Under the pieces are notes generated by a model, which saw nothing but the letters and a program-made list of their open reading frames with translations, made no database searches and was not told the origin of the DNA. The translations under genes were made by a program, and so were the position numbers. A stretch of 31,371 bases of DNA from an uncultured Eubacteriales bacterium (GTDB lineage: Bacteria; Bacillota; Clostridia; Oscillospirales; Oscillospiraceae), in NCBI GenBank assembly GCA_902465435.1, contig CABQNH010000020.1, forward strand, positions 1 through 31,371, written 5' to 3'. Shown here in pieces: positions 8,169 to 15,810 of this stretch (its first letter is position 1; each line of letters starts with the position of its first letter).

Positions 8169-9779
8169 ATGATTACCGTTTCCAATCTTGCCATGCAGTT
8201 TGGCGGCAGCGTTCTGTTTCAGCATGTGGATCTGCAATTCACTGCGGGAAATTGCTATGGCATCATCGGCGCAAACGGCGCCGGAAAATCCACCTTTTTA
8301 AAAATTTTGTCCGGAGAACTGGACTCCACAAAGGGTTATGTTTCGATCAAGCCGGGCGCAAGAATGTCCGTTCTGAAGCAGGATCAATTCCAGTATGACG
8401 AATATACCGTCATGGATACCGTTATCATGGGCAACGCACGGCTCTATGACATCATGAAGCAGCGGGAAGCGCTGTATGCAAAGGAGGACTTCACCGACGA
8501 GGACGGCCTTCTGGCCGCCGAGCTGGAGTCGGAATTTGCAGAGCTGAACGGCTGGGAGGCCGAGTCGGATGCGTCCCGCATACTGCAGGGCTTAGGCATT
8601 CCGGTCGAGCAGCACGCCGTACTCATGAAGGACACCGACGGCAGACAAAAGGTCAAGGTGCTGCTTGCGCAGGCGCTCTTCGGCCAGCCCGATATCATCA
8701 TGCTGGACGAGCCGACAAACAATCTGGATATTGAATCCATCAACTGGCTGGAAAACTTCCTGCTGGACTATGAGACCGGCCTTGTCATTGTTGTCAGCCA
8801 CGACCGCCACTTTTTGAACACGGTCTGCACGCACATTGTCGATATTGACTACGGAAAGGTCAAGCTTTATGTCGGCAACTATGATTTCTGGTATGAATCC
8901 AGCCAGCTTGTGCAGGCCATGATTCGCAACAAGAACAAGCGAAACGAAGAAAAAATCGCAGAACTGCAAAGCTTTATCGCCCGCTTTGCCGCCAACCGCG
9001 CCAAGAGCAAGCAGGCGACCTCCCGCCGCAAGCTTCTGGATAAGCTTGAGGTCGAGGAAATGCCTGCATCCACGCGCCGCTACCCCTTCGTCGGCTTTAC
9101 GCGCGAACGCGAGGCGGGAAAGGATCTTTTGTTCGTCACGGAAATTTCCAAAACGGTCGACGGCGTTCCGCTCTTAAAGGACGTTTCCTTTACGATGCGA
9201 AAGAATGACAAGATCGCCTTTGTCGGTGAAAACGAGCTGGCACAGACAACCATGTTCCGCATTCTGATGGGCGAAGAGGAACCGGATGCCGGGACGGTCA
9301 AGTGGGGCGTTTCCACCACACAGAGCTACTTCCCAAAGGATAACACGCCGTTCTTTGAGGGGCACGACGAAAGCCTTGTGGACTGGATCCGCGAATTCTC
9401 GGAGAAGAAGGACGACGTTTATCTGCGTGGCTTCCTCGGCAGGATGCTCTTCTCCGGCGAGGACGTATTTAAGTCCGTCTCCGTGCTCTCCGGCGGCGAA
9501 CGGGTGCGCTGTATGCTCTCAAAAATGATGCTCTCCGGTGCAAACATTCTGCTTTTAGACCAGCCGACCAACCATCTGGATATGGAATCCATTCAGGCAG
9601 TCAATAAAGGGCTGATTGCCTTTCCGGGCAACGTCATCCTCGCCAGCCATGACCACGAGCTGCTGCAGACGGTCTGCAACCGCATCATTGTGTTCCGTCC
9701 GGACGGCACAATTCTGGATCGCGACGGGAGCTACGACGATTATCTTGCCTATAGCGCCGAGCTGCAATCGAATGCTTGA
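8169..9779 (+). CDS. ABC-F family ATPase (YkpA/YbiT-like)
   Basis: A 536-residue soluble protein with two ABC ATPase domains and no membrane segment, the ABC-F layout; members act on the ribosome as translation factors or antibiotic-protection proteins. NBD1 has Walker A GANGAGKST (residues 34-42) and Walker B with D180-E181, but its signature reads DGRQKV (158-162) instead of LSGGQ. NBD2 keeps LSGGE (440-444), but its Walker A is GENELAQTT (353-361) with Gln at the Lys position, and its Walker B has D464-Q465 with Gln at the catalytic Glu position. The interdomain linker (about residues 245-300) is rich in Lys, Arg and Ala, as expected. The body resembles YbiT/YkpA rather than known resistance types. 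The exact role is unknown. GAGGTGA lies before the ATG. Confidence 0.9.
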   Translation: MITVSNLAMQFGGSVLFQHVDLQFTAGNCYGIIGANGAGKSTFLKILSGELDSTKGYVSIKPGARMSVLKQDQFQYDEYTVMDTVIMGNARLYDIMKQREALYAKEDFTDEDGLLAAELESEFAELNGWEAESDASRILQGLGIPVEQHAVLMKDTDGRQKVKVLLAQALFGQPDIIMLDEPTNNLDIESINWLENFLLDYETGLVIVVSHDRHFLNTVCTHIVDIDYGKVKLYVGNYDFWYESSQLVQAMIRNKNKRNEEKIAELQSFIARFAANRAKSKQATSRRKLLDKLEVEEMPASTRRYPFVGFTREREAGKDLLFVTEISKTVDGVPLLKDVSFTMRKNDKIAFVGENELAQTTMFRILMGEEEPDAGTVKWGVSTTQSYFPKDNTPFFEGHDESLVDWIREFSEKKDDVYLRGFLGRMLFSGEDVFKSVSVLSGGERVRCMLSKMMLSGANILLLDQPTNHLDMESIQAVNKGLIAFPGNVILASHDHELLQTVCNRIIVFRPDGTILDRDGSYDDYLAYSAELQSNA

Positions 9780-9860
9780 ACCGCTTGATTGCCTGCGGCG
9801 AACGCCGCAGCGGGCACGCCCAAAGGGTCTGACAGCTTCAGACACAGAACGATGATACGG

Positions 9861-9907
9861 CTCATAAAAATTCCCGGAGTCTTTCTAATGAGGAGAAAGG
9901 CTCCGGG
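9861..9907 (-). terminator. Hairpin terminator, minus strand (second of two)
   Basis: Arms 9907-9894 and 9886-9873 form a 14-bp stem with one G-U pair and a 7-base loop. On the minus strand AATTTTTATG follows. It may back up the stronger terminator at 9966-10006 or block convergent transcription from the ABC-F gene. Confidence 0.65.
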
Positions 9908-9965
9908 TCTTCTGCGCTTTGGAGGAACGCGGTTTGCGGCAGTACCGCTGATCAGAAGGCCGATA

Positions 9966-10006
9966 TAAAAAACTCTGCGGCAAGCAGAAATCCGCTCGCC
10001 GCAGAG
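9966..10006 (-). terminator. Intrinsic terminator of the SLH-domain gene
   Basis: A perfect 9-bp GC-rich stem (10006-9998 with 9981-9973) is followed on the minus strand by TTTTTTATAT. It lies 20 bases past the stop at 10026. Confidence 0.85.
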
Positions 10007-10025
10007 TGATTGCAATATGCAGTCT

Positions 10026-11270
10026 CTAATTCGTTCCTTCCAAAAGCGAAAGGCAATTGAGCACCATTACCGCAGCCTCCGCGCGGGTCGCTCCGTCCTG
10101 CGGCGCGAGGCGGCGCTCCGTCCCCTGCGGCTTTCCGCTGAGAATGCCGCATTGCAGCGCCCAGCGAATCGCCTTCTGTGCCCACGCGCTGACCTCGCCC
10201 TCATCCGGATAGGCGGCAGGCTGAACCGCCTGCGTCGGCTCCTGATAGTCGGCATACTTTGCCAGCATCAGCGCGAGCTGTTCGCGCGTTACGGCGTCCG
10301 ATACGCCGAACCTGCCGTCCGAATACCCCGCAGCGACACCCGTCTCCTTTGCCCATGCCACCGCGCTCGCATACCATGCCTCCGCATCTACATCCGTAAA
10401 GCCGCTTGCGGTCGTTGTAACCGTCGGCTTGCCGGAAAGTGCGTAGAGCATCTGCACCAGCATAACGCGACTGAGCGGCTGCTCTGCGCCGAAGGTCGTT
10501 CCGTCACCCGTCCCCGTCAAAAAGCCGAGATAGAATGCCTGTTCCGCGTAGTAACGATACCAGGCGTCCACCGGCACATCTGCGAAAGAAAAACAGGGAT
10601 AAATTCCGTTTGCCAGCTCCACAAGCTGTGCAAAGAGCGTGCCGTCCGGGTCCAGCAGTCCGTATTGGCTGCCATCCCTGCGATCCACACAGCCAAGAAT
10701 ATTCTCCTCCTCCGGTGACATCCGGAAGCGAAGCGCGCCAAGCTCCAGCTCATAGACGGCGTCGAACTCCGGATAGTCGGTGCGCTGCCAAGCCGTGCCC
10801 GTCACGAGCTTCTGAACGGCAAGCGTCTGCTGCTCGGTAAGCGTCTGTGCTTTTCTTCCCGCAGGAAGCCGCAGAACACCGATCGGCGCGATTGGCTCCA
10901 GCAGAGCCAAAAGCTGTGCATATACCGCCTCGCTGTCTGCCTGCAGACCATAGTAGGTATCCGACACGATATCCCGAACGCCGATAAGGAGCGGCATCTC
11001 CGCAGTCAGGCAAACGCGATAGCAGCATCCGTCCAGCGTCAGCTCATAATCCGCAGCAAATTCGGGATATAAATCCTCTTGTTTTTCCCATTTTTCCGAG
11101 GTAAGCAGCGCAGCAAGCGCCTGCGCCGTTTCACTGTCCACGGCAATGGTCTTATTCTCTCCCGGCAGATACAGACTGCCGGAGGGTGCGTCCGCGCAGA
11201 CCGCTGCAGTCAGTGTCAGCAGCAGCGCCACACACAAAGCCGCTGCAAAAAATCGTTTCAGAATTTTCAT
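10026..11270 (-). CDS. Secreted protein with three S-layer homology (SLH) domains
   Basis: A 414-residue protein with a signal peptide (KILKRFFAAALCVALLLTLT, cleavage likely after VCADA). The mature N-terminal half contains two similar segments of about 90 residues: one has LYPEFAADYELTLDG and YYGLQADSEAVYAQLLALLE, the other has YPEFDAVYELELGALRFRM and YGLLDPDGTLFAQLVELANG. I do not recognise this domain. Three SLH repeats follow: FADVPVDAWYRYYAEQAFYL, FTDVDAEAWYASAVAWAKET and YPDEGEVSAWAQKAIRWALQ, each with a later basic/TR-A motif (SRVMLVQM, TREQLALM, TRAEAAVM). SLH triplets anchor proteins to secondary wall polymers, so this should sit on the cell surface. TTGGAGGAAATAAT precedes the ATG. 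It ends at a strong terminator. The neighbouring 11392-12542 locus is a second, broken SLH gene. Confidence 0.9.
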   Translation of the reverse strand: MKILKRFFAAALCVALLLTLTAAVCADAPSGSLYLPGENKTIAVDSETAQALAALLTSEKWEKQEDLYPEFAADYELTLDGCCYRVCLTAEMPLLIGVRDIVSDTYYGLQADSEAVYAQLLALLEPIAPIGVLRLPAGRKAQTLTEQQTLAVQKLVTGTAWQRTDYPEFDAVYELELGALRFRMSPEEENILGCVDRRDGSQYGLLDPDGTLFAQLVELANGIYPCFSFADVPVDAWYRYYAEQAFYLGFLTGTGDGTTFGAEQPLSRVMLVQMLYALSGKPTVTTTASGFTDVDAEAWYASAVAWAKETGVAAGYSDGRFGVSDAVTREQLALMLAKYADYQEPTQAVQPAAYPDEGEVSAWAQKAIRWALQCGILSGKPQGTERRLAPQDGATRAEAAVMVLNCLSLLEGTN

Positions 11271-11351
11271 ATTATTTCCTCCAACATATATGCTATTACA
11301 CCGCGAAACGAAAAACGCTATTGTTCAAAAATAATAAACGCATCATTTGTA

Positions 11352-11390
11352 GGATAGCAGACCATGTGTTGGTTCACATGATCTGATACC
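11352..11390. repeat. Imperfect hairpin between the two SLH loci
   Basis: Left arm 11352-11368 and right arm 11375-11390 pair with about two mismatches and one bulge around a 6-base loop; the inner eight bases (CCATGTG-type) pair well. It begins two bases past the stop of the pseudogene on the minus strand. No T-run follows, so terminator function is doubtful. Confidence 0.5.
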
Positions 11391-11391
11391 A

Positions 11392-12542
11392 TCAGGTAGT
11401 TCCAGTTAAATTGCTGCCCTCAACGATATCACCATTGCTGTTTGTTGTGCTCATTAGGCCACTTAAAAATGCTTCTGCATCGAATACATCGTCTGCTGAG
11501 GTTGTCGATCTTGATATATATGTCCCTGTATGGCATCCAGCAACAAATACAACAAACGTACCCTTATATAAGTCAATCTGCTCGCGCAAGTATGCTGGCG
11601 TCAGTACTGTATCACTATACAGGGCAAGTCCGCTTCGGCCACCATGACTTTGGCAGAAGATATAACAAATATCCAATCTTTTTGCCTTAGAGAATGCGCT
11701 ACTCATAGCAGACGCAAAACCCGCTTTAGAAATATCAGTATAGTACAATGAATTGCTTACACCGTAGTGTTCAAATAGATTCTTCATGGCATTCCCGCAA
11801 CTTGCAGCATAACTCATATTCGATGTGCTAACAACTGATACGGCATACTTATTTTGAAATGTGCAATAAAAATGATAAACCATTTTAGCAATATCCGACC
11901 GCTTGCAAATATCATTATACTTAATGCTATTGTTGCTAATGAAGCCCTTGACATATGCCCATCCCGTTCCCGCCTTTGAATAACTTGGAAATTCGCTTTT
12001 ATGTGTTAATGCAGAATTTTCAAAGGCATTTGTGAAACTATTAATTTCAGACGTAGTTTTGCTTGAGTACCCACAATAGTAAGAAAATGTGTACAGGAAT
12101 GTAAACACCTCAGCCATTGTAAGAGTTCGTGTAGGTGAGAACTTTCCACCACCCGTTCCAGCAGTTATGTTAACATTAGATGAACTTGCCCAGAGTACCG
12201 CTTCGTAATAGTAAGCATCATCCGCACAATCACTGAAATCTGTCGTTACACCATCTGGCTCAGGCTTATTCATCATGGCCCACATTATTGTAACGAATTC
12301 TGCACGTGTCAATGACGCCGCTGGATTAAACCTAAATTTCCATTCACAGTTGCGCTGCTTGTACCTACCATTATCCCATGCTCATATAGGTATTCTGTTG
12401 CTGTACAATAATCATCGCTTGTGTATACATCATAATAGTATTTTGATTGACTTGCAGATGCTTGCACCGGAATTATAAAAGACGATACCATGGTCAGAAT
12501 CAATAGACTTATTATAATTCAATAATATTTTCTCTTTTTCAT
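11392..12542 (-). pseudogene. SLH-domain protein with C-terminal caspase-like (clan CD) peptidase, disrupted by a stop codon and a frameshift
   Basis: Read with two corrections, this is one secreted protein of about 382 residues. The start ATG (12542-12540) follows GGAGAAGGAG and encodes MKKRKYY, then an in-frame TGA (12521-12519), then the hydrophobic core IIISLLILTMVSSF and a likely cleavage after PVQASA. Three SLH repeats follow; in the first, the frame breaks near 12334-12339, where GGAAATTTAGG seems to lack one A. Restoring it gives NGKFRFNPAASLTRAEF, the normal SLH pattern. The C-terminal ~110 residues carry YIFCQSHGG and FVVFVAGCHTG, the His-Gly and Ala-Gly-Cys motifs of clan CD cysteine peptidases. 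The locus is clearly more AT-rich than its neighbours, which suggests transfer. The promoter and ribosome site look intact, so decay may be recent, or one lesion may be an assembly error. Confidence 0.82.
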
Positions 12543-12624
12543 AATGCGCTCTCCTTCTCCCGTGCGGCAGCAATTTGTACGTCTTACTAAGTTTCCCCCC
12601 CTGAGTATTTCTACTGCCGAAAAT

Positions 12625-12653
12625 ATAATACCACATTTTACATGAGAAAACAA
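12625..12653 (-). promoter_or_regulatory. Promoter of the disrupted SLH-peptidase gene
   Basis: On the minus strand TTGTTT (12653-12648) and TATTAT (12630-12625) are spaced by 17 bases. The ATG of the pseudogene lies about 80 bases downstream. Confidence 0.6.
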
Positions 12654-12732
12654 TTGTATACTTGCACAATTTTACCATGTTGTGCTTATAGAATGCCCAC
12701 TGCTCTTTGTCCACTCTGCACGGTGCCGTCTC

Positions 12733-12766
12733 AAAAACAGCCGGATGCCTGCTATGGCATCCGGCT
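12733..12766 (-). terminator. Hairpin terminator, copy 1 of a duplicated 28-base palindrome
   Basis: AGCCGGATGCC (12739-12749) and GGCATCCGGCT (12756-12766) form a perfect 11-bp stem with a 6-base loop. On the minus strand GTTTTTG follows, so it qualifies as an intrinsic terminator for transcripts arriving from the phosphohexomutase gene. Confidence 0.7.
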
Positions 12767-12767
12767 C

Positions 12768-12796
12768 AGCGTGTCAAAAAACCTTTTTGACACGCT
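12768..12796. repeat. Perfect 13-bp inverted repeat
   Basis: Arms AGCGTGTCAAAAA (12768-12780) and TTTTTGACACGCT (12784-12796) surround three bases. It directly abuts the terminator hairpin to its left. Confidence 0.8.
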
Positions 12797-12821
12797 GACA
12801 GACGATCAAGAAAGTTCGGAA
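12787..12821 (+). repeat. Dispersed repeat, block 1 (copy A)
   Basis: TTGACA, CTGACAGAC and AAGAAAGTTCGGAA occur here in the same order and nearly the same spacing as at 31001-31034, with about 29 of 35 positions shared and one gap. Confidence 0.65.
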
Positions 12822-12933
12822 TACAAGAAACTCGCGCCTGTAGGCGTACATAGGTACGGTAGGGCGCGAGTTCCGAAGTAAGTCAAAATAATAAACTTTA
12901 TTCACTTCTTGAACCGTATTTGTTTGAAATTCT

Positions 12934-13020
12934 CCAAAAACAGGATAGATTCGATTTGTATAGAAAATGCCAAAAATGTTTTCTCATTTTGACGGTTACG
13001 GACTTTATTGACAGCCTGAG
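12934..13020 (-). repeat. Dispersed 87-base repeat, block 2 (copy A)
   Basis: The minus strand here aligns without gaps to the plus strand of 31234-31320: about 72 of 87 bases match by eye, and 47 of the first 50. The shared core includes CTGTCAATAAAGT and AACCGTCAAAATGAGAAAAC. It has no coding frame. It abuts the second copy of the terminator hairpin. Confidence 0.85.
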
Positions 13021-13046
13021 CCGGATGCCTGCTATGGCATCCGGCT
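13019..13046 (-). repeat. 28-base hairpin, copy 2, just past the phosphohexomutase stop
   Basis: It is base-for-base identical to 12739-12766 (11-bp stem, 6-base loop) and lies 20 bases downstream of the stop of the minus-strand gene. Unlike copy 1, no T-run follows on the minus strand. Confidence 0.85.
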
Positions 13047-13066
13047 CTGTTTCGCGTCTGTTTCTC

Positions 13067-14734
13067 TTATTTGCAGGTCAGCGCCGCGACGTCCGCCCAG
13101 AGCGCGTCCATCATCGCCTTGCTTTCCTCCTCGGTCTTTCCGATCGCCGTATAATAGATCTTCACCTTCGGCTCTGTGCCGGACGGGCGGAAGATCAGGC
13201 GCGCCGCATCCCCCAGAATCCATTCGACCACATTGGATTTCGGCAGACCGAAAATGCCCCTCTGATAATCGTTGACCTGCGTGACCGCAAGCCCGGCAAC
13301 CTCGTTCGGCGTATTCTCACGCACCCGCACCATAAACGCCGCCGCCTGCTGCATGGCATCCACGCCCTTCAGCTCGATGGACTGCACCTTGGCAAGATAC
13401 GCGCCGTACTGTGCATACAGCTCGTTCAGATGCTGCAGGATGGTTTTTCCCTCCCGCTTCAGGGATGCAGCCATCTCACAAACCAGCATCGACGCGACGA
13501 CCGCGTCCTTGTCCCGCGCATAGGTGCCCTTCAGATAGCCGCAGCTCTCCTCAAAGCCGAAGACGAACTGCTCCTGCTTGCCCTCCTGCTCCAGGCGGAG
13601 GATTTCCCCGCCAATGTATTTGAAGCCGGTCAGTACCGTCTTCATCCGGCAGCCGTAATGCGCCGCAATACGGTCTGCCATAGAGGTTGACACAATGCTG
13701 CGGACGCACTCTGCATCCTGCGGCAGCCGCGCGGATTTTCCAAGAATGTAGTCCAAAAGCATACAGCCCAGCTCGTTGCCGGACAGCTTGCGGAAGCCGC
13801 CGTCCGTCGGCACGGCAATTGCAACACGGTCGCAGTCCGGATCCGTTCCGAGAATCAGGTCGTAATCGGCGCTGCGTGCCAGCTTATAGCTCTCATTGAG
13901 CGCTGCATCCGTTTCCGGATTCGGGTATTCGCAGGTTTTAAAATCGCCGTCCGGCTGCTCCTGCACCTTCACCACATCAACTGTGACTCCAATCCGCTTC
14001 AAGACCTCGCGCACCGGCTTGTTGCCCGTTCCGCAAAGCGGCGTATAGAGCACCTTCAGCGCAGCCTTCGGCACGTCGGCAAGCTGCACGCCCTGCGCAA
14101 GCACCGTCTCATAGTACGCTTCCCACAGGGAAAGCGGAATATACGCGATCCGGCCATCCGACACCAGCTTGTCAAAGCACGACGCGCACGGGGTAAAGTA
14201 TGCAATGCGCTCGATTCTTTCATAAACGCCCTTCGCCGGCTCATCCGTCATCTGGCAGCCGTCTGGACCATAGCACTTGATGCCGTTATAAATTCCCGCA
14301 TTATGCGACGCGGAAACCACAATGCCGCAGCCGCAGTGCAGCTCCCGCACGGCATAGGAGAGCATCGGTGTCGGCGCAAGCTCATGATACAGGTGCACCT
14401 TCACGCCGCTGTCCGCTAAGACCGTCGCGCAGATCTCCGCAAAGAAGCGGGAATTGTGCCGGGAGTCATACGCAATCGCGCAGCGCGCAGGAAGCCCGGA
14501 ATCCAGCAGCCACTGTGTCAGTCCCTGCGCCATTCTGCGAACGGTAAACTCATTGAGCCGGTTGGTCCCTGCGCCCATAATGCCGCGGATTCCCGCCGTG
14601 CCGAACGCCAGCTCTGCGCCGAACGCGCCCTTGATCGCCTCGTCATTGCCGACCATTGCATCCAGCTCTGCGCGCATCTGCTGCGGGATGGATTCCTCTT
14701 TTCTCCATGTCTCAAAGCGATTCAGATAGTCCAT
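13067..14734 (-). CDS. Phosphohexomutase (phosphoglucomutase/phosphomannomutase)
   Basis: A 555-residue alpha-D-phosphohexomutase that interconverts hexose 1- and 6-phosphates, linking glycolysis to wall and glycogen precursors. All four family motifs are present: the phosphoserine loop VVSASHNAGIYNGIK, the metal loop GTDPDCDRVAIA, the sugar-binding GFEESCGYL and the phosphate-binding RPSGTEPKVKIYY. The serine loop reads HNAG where HNP is commonest, which does not touch the catalytic Ser. An N-terminal extension beginning DYLNRFETWRKEESIP and the overall length fit the PgcA-like group rather than GlmM. Glucose versus mannose preference cannot be told. AAGGAGGACGAAC precedes the ATG. It follows the terminator of the upstream operon, though no strong promoter of its own is obvious. 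Confidence 0.93.
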   Translation of the reverse strand: MDYLNRFETWRKEESIPQQMRAELDAMVGNDEAIKGAFGAELAFGTAGIRGIMGAGTNRLNEFTVRRMAQGLTQWLLDSGLPARCAIAYDSRHNSRFFAEICATVLADSGVKVHLYHELAPTPMLSYAVRELHCGCGIVVSASHNAGIYNGIKCYGPDGCQMTDEPAKGVYERIERIAYFTPCASCFDKLVSDGRIAYIPLSLWEAYYETVLAQGVQLADVPKAALKVLYTPLCGTGNKPVREVLKRIGVTVDVVKVQEQPDGDFKTCEYPNPETDAALNESYKLARSADYDLILGTDPDCDRVAIAVPTDGGFRKLSGNELGCMLLDYILGKSARLPQDAECVRSIVSTSMADRIAAHYGCRMKTVLTGFKYIGGEILRLEQEGKQEQFVFGFEESCGYLKGTYARDKDAVVASMLVCEMAASLKREGKTILQHLNELYAQYGAYLAKVQSIELKGVDAMQQAAAFMVRVRENTPNEVAGLAVTQVNDYQRGIFGLPKSNVVEWILGDAARLIFRPSGTEPKVKIYYTAIGKTEEESKAMMDALWADVAALTCK

Positions 14735-14761
14735 GTTCGTCCTCCTTCATAATCAGTACAG

Positions 14762-14802
14762 CAAAATAAAAGCGTGCCAATTCGCATTGGGAATTGGCAC
14801 GC
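14762..14802 (-). terminator. Intrinsic terminator of the HPr-uvrC-rsmD-coaD operon
   Basis: A perfect 12-bp stem (14802-14791 with 14783-14772) with a 7-base loop is followed on the minus strand by TTTTATTTTGC. It lies 12 bases past the coiled-coil gene. Confidence 0.88.
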
Positions 14803-14813
14803 TGTGCAAGCAA

Positions 14814-15314
14814 TCAGATATCCTCAATAATAGCAGGATTGGAGCGTGCCTGGGGATTGACCAGTGCGCGGAACTTTCCTCTGGATTCGCGGATCTCCGC
14901 CAACGACTCGGCAATTGCTTCCTCGGTCTGCTTCATGGCGTTGTCCACATAGGCATAAGCAACGCTCTTAAGCTCCTTGGACTTTGCCTGCGCATCCCGA
15001 ATGATGTCATTAGCCTGCTGCTTTGCTTCCAGGAAAACCGCCTCCTGCGAGATCAGCTGGCGCGCCTGCTGCTGCGCCTGCTTGAGAATGTTCTCCGCCT
15101 CGCGCTTTGCATTGTTAATCACGTCGCTTCTGGATTCCACAATGGTCTTCGCCTGCTTCAGCTCGCCGGGGAGCTGATTGGTCAGCTCGTCAAGCAGGTC
15201 AAGCACCTTGTCACGCTCGACGATAACCTTGTCCGCGCCAAAGGGCATATTGCGCGCGTTTTGAATCATTTCGTACAATGTGCTGATAATTTCTTCCATG
15301 CCTTGTTCGTTCAT
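14814..15314 (-). CDS. Coiled-coil protein of unknown function
   Basis: A 166-residue soluble protein, mostly Ala-, Glu-, Gln- and Lys-rich helix. After a short head (GMEEIISTLYEMIQNARNMP and PFGADKVIVERDKVLDLLDE), residues ~50-140 form a long heptad-like stretch containing AKREAENILKQAQQQARQLI and EAKQQANDIIRDAQ. This resembles ATP synthase subunit b stalks and DivIVA-like coils, but there is no membrane anchor. I recognise it only as a type of hypothetical protein placed after coaD in Clostridia. It starts 13 bases after coaD with AAGGAGG before the ATG, and it ends at the operon terminator, so it is coexpressed with coaD. A septum- or cell-shape-related scaffold role is conceivable but unsupported. 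Confidence 0.8.
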   Translation of the reverse strand: MNEQGMEEIISTLYEMIQNARNMPFGADKVIVERDKVLDLLDELTNQLPGELKQAKTIVESRSDVINNAKREAENILKQAQQQARQLISQEAVFLEAKQQANDIIRDAQAKSKELKSVAYAYVDNAMKQTEEAIAESLAEIRESRGKFRALVNPQARSNPAIIEDI

Positions 15315-15327
15315 CGAGAGTGCCTCC

Positions 15328-15810
15328 TTATATGGATCGTATTCGTTTCTTAAAGTCCGGAATGATCTCCTGCGGGAGGAAATCGGACAGATCGATGTCG
15401 TACGCGCCCATTGCCTTCACGGTGGAGGAGCTGAGATACATCGTTTCATGCTCCGCCGCCAGGAACATCGTGTCCAGCTCCGGATTGAGCTTTCGATTGA
15501 TCATCGCCATCTGGAACTCATTTTCAAAATCAGAACCGGCGCGCAGCCCCTTTACGATCACCGTGCAGCCGCGCTCTCTTGCGTAGTCCGCAAGAAGCCG
15601 ATCCGAGCCGTCGACCTCCACATTGGGCAAATGCGCCGTTACTCTGCGCAGCATTTCCACCCGCTCGTCGAGGGTGAACATCGGACGCTTGCCCGGATTC
15701 ACCATAGCGCAGACAATGAGTCGGTCAAAAATTCTTGCCGCGCGCGCAATGATATTCCGATGGCCGTTTGTCACAGGATCAAAGCTGCCGGGATAAATTG
15801 CAATCCTCAT
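15328..15810 (-). CDS. coaD: Phosphopantetheine adenylyltransferase
   Basis: A 160-residue enzyme that transfers AMP from ATP to 4'-phosphopantetheine, the penultimate step of coenzyme A synthesis. The nucleotidyltransferase signature YPGSFDPVTNGH lies at residues ~6-17 and the C-terminal substrate loop reads YLSSSTVKAMGAYDIDLSDF (the usual ISSTxVRE region). Length is typical. Its ATG overlaps the rsmD stop by four bases, indicating coupled translation; the rsmD-coaD order is conserved in many Firmicutes. In Bacillus the next gene is ylbJ, but here a coiled-coil gene follows and ylbJ lies at 26 kb. Confidence 0.98.
   Translation of the reverse strand: MRIAIYPGSFDPVTNGHRNIIARAARIFDRLIVCAMVNPGKRPMFTLDERVEMLRRVTAHLPNVEVDGSDRLLADYARERGCTVIVKGLRAGSDFENEFQMAMINRKLNPELDTMFLAAEHETMYLSSSTVKAMGAYDIDLSDFLPQEIIPDFKKRIRSI

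Larger units (their letters stand above)
12543..13066. other. Gene-free region of hairpins and repeats between the SLH pseudogene and the phosphohexomutase gene
   Basis: No credible gene is present in these 524 bases. From left to right they hold the pseudogene promoter, a terminator hairpin (12739-12766), a perfect inverted repeat (12768-12796), a short repeat block (12787-12821), another inverted repeat (12829-12838 with 12863-12872, 10-bp arms), an 87-base repeat also found near 31.2 kb (12934-13020), and an exact second copy of the terminator hairpin (13019-13046). Confidence 0.75.

Noticed and set aside
12519..12521. Recoding of the in-frame TGA (Trp, Gly or Sec) in the SLH-peptidase gene
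   Set aside because: TGA ends recO, yqzL, dinB, the small dinB-linked gene and the HAD gene in this window, and an independent frameshift lies downstream; decay is simpler.
12829..12872. Inverted repeat (10-bp arms) as a riboswitch or small RNA
   Set aside because: It lies within the repeat patch, has no adjacent promoter and does not match any known riboswitch pattern I can recognise.
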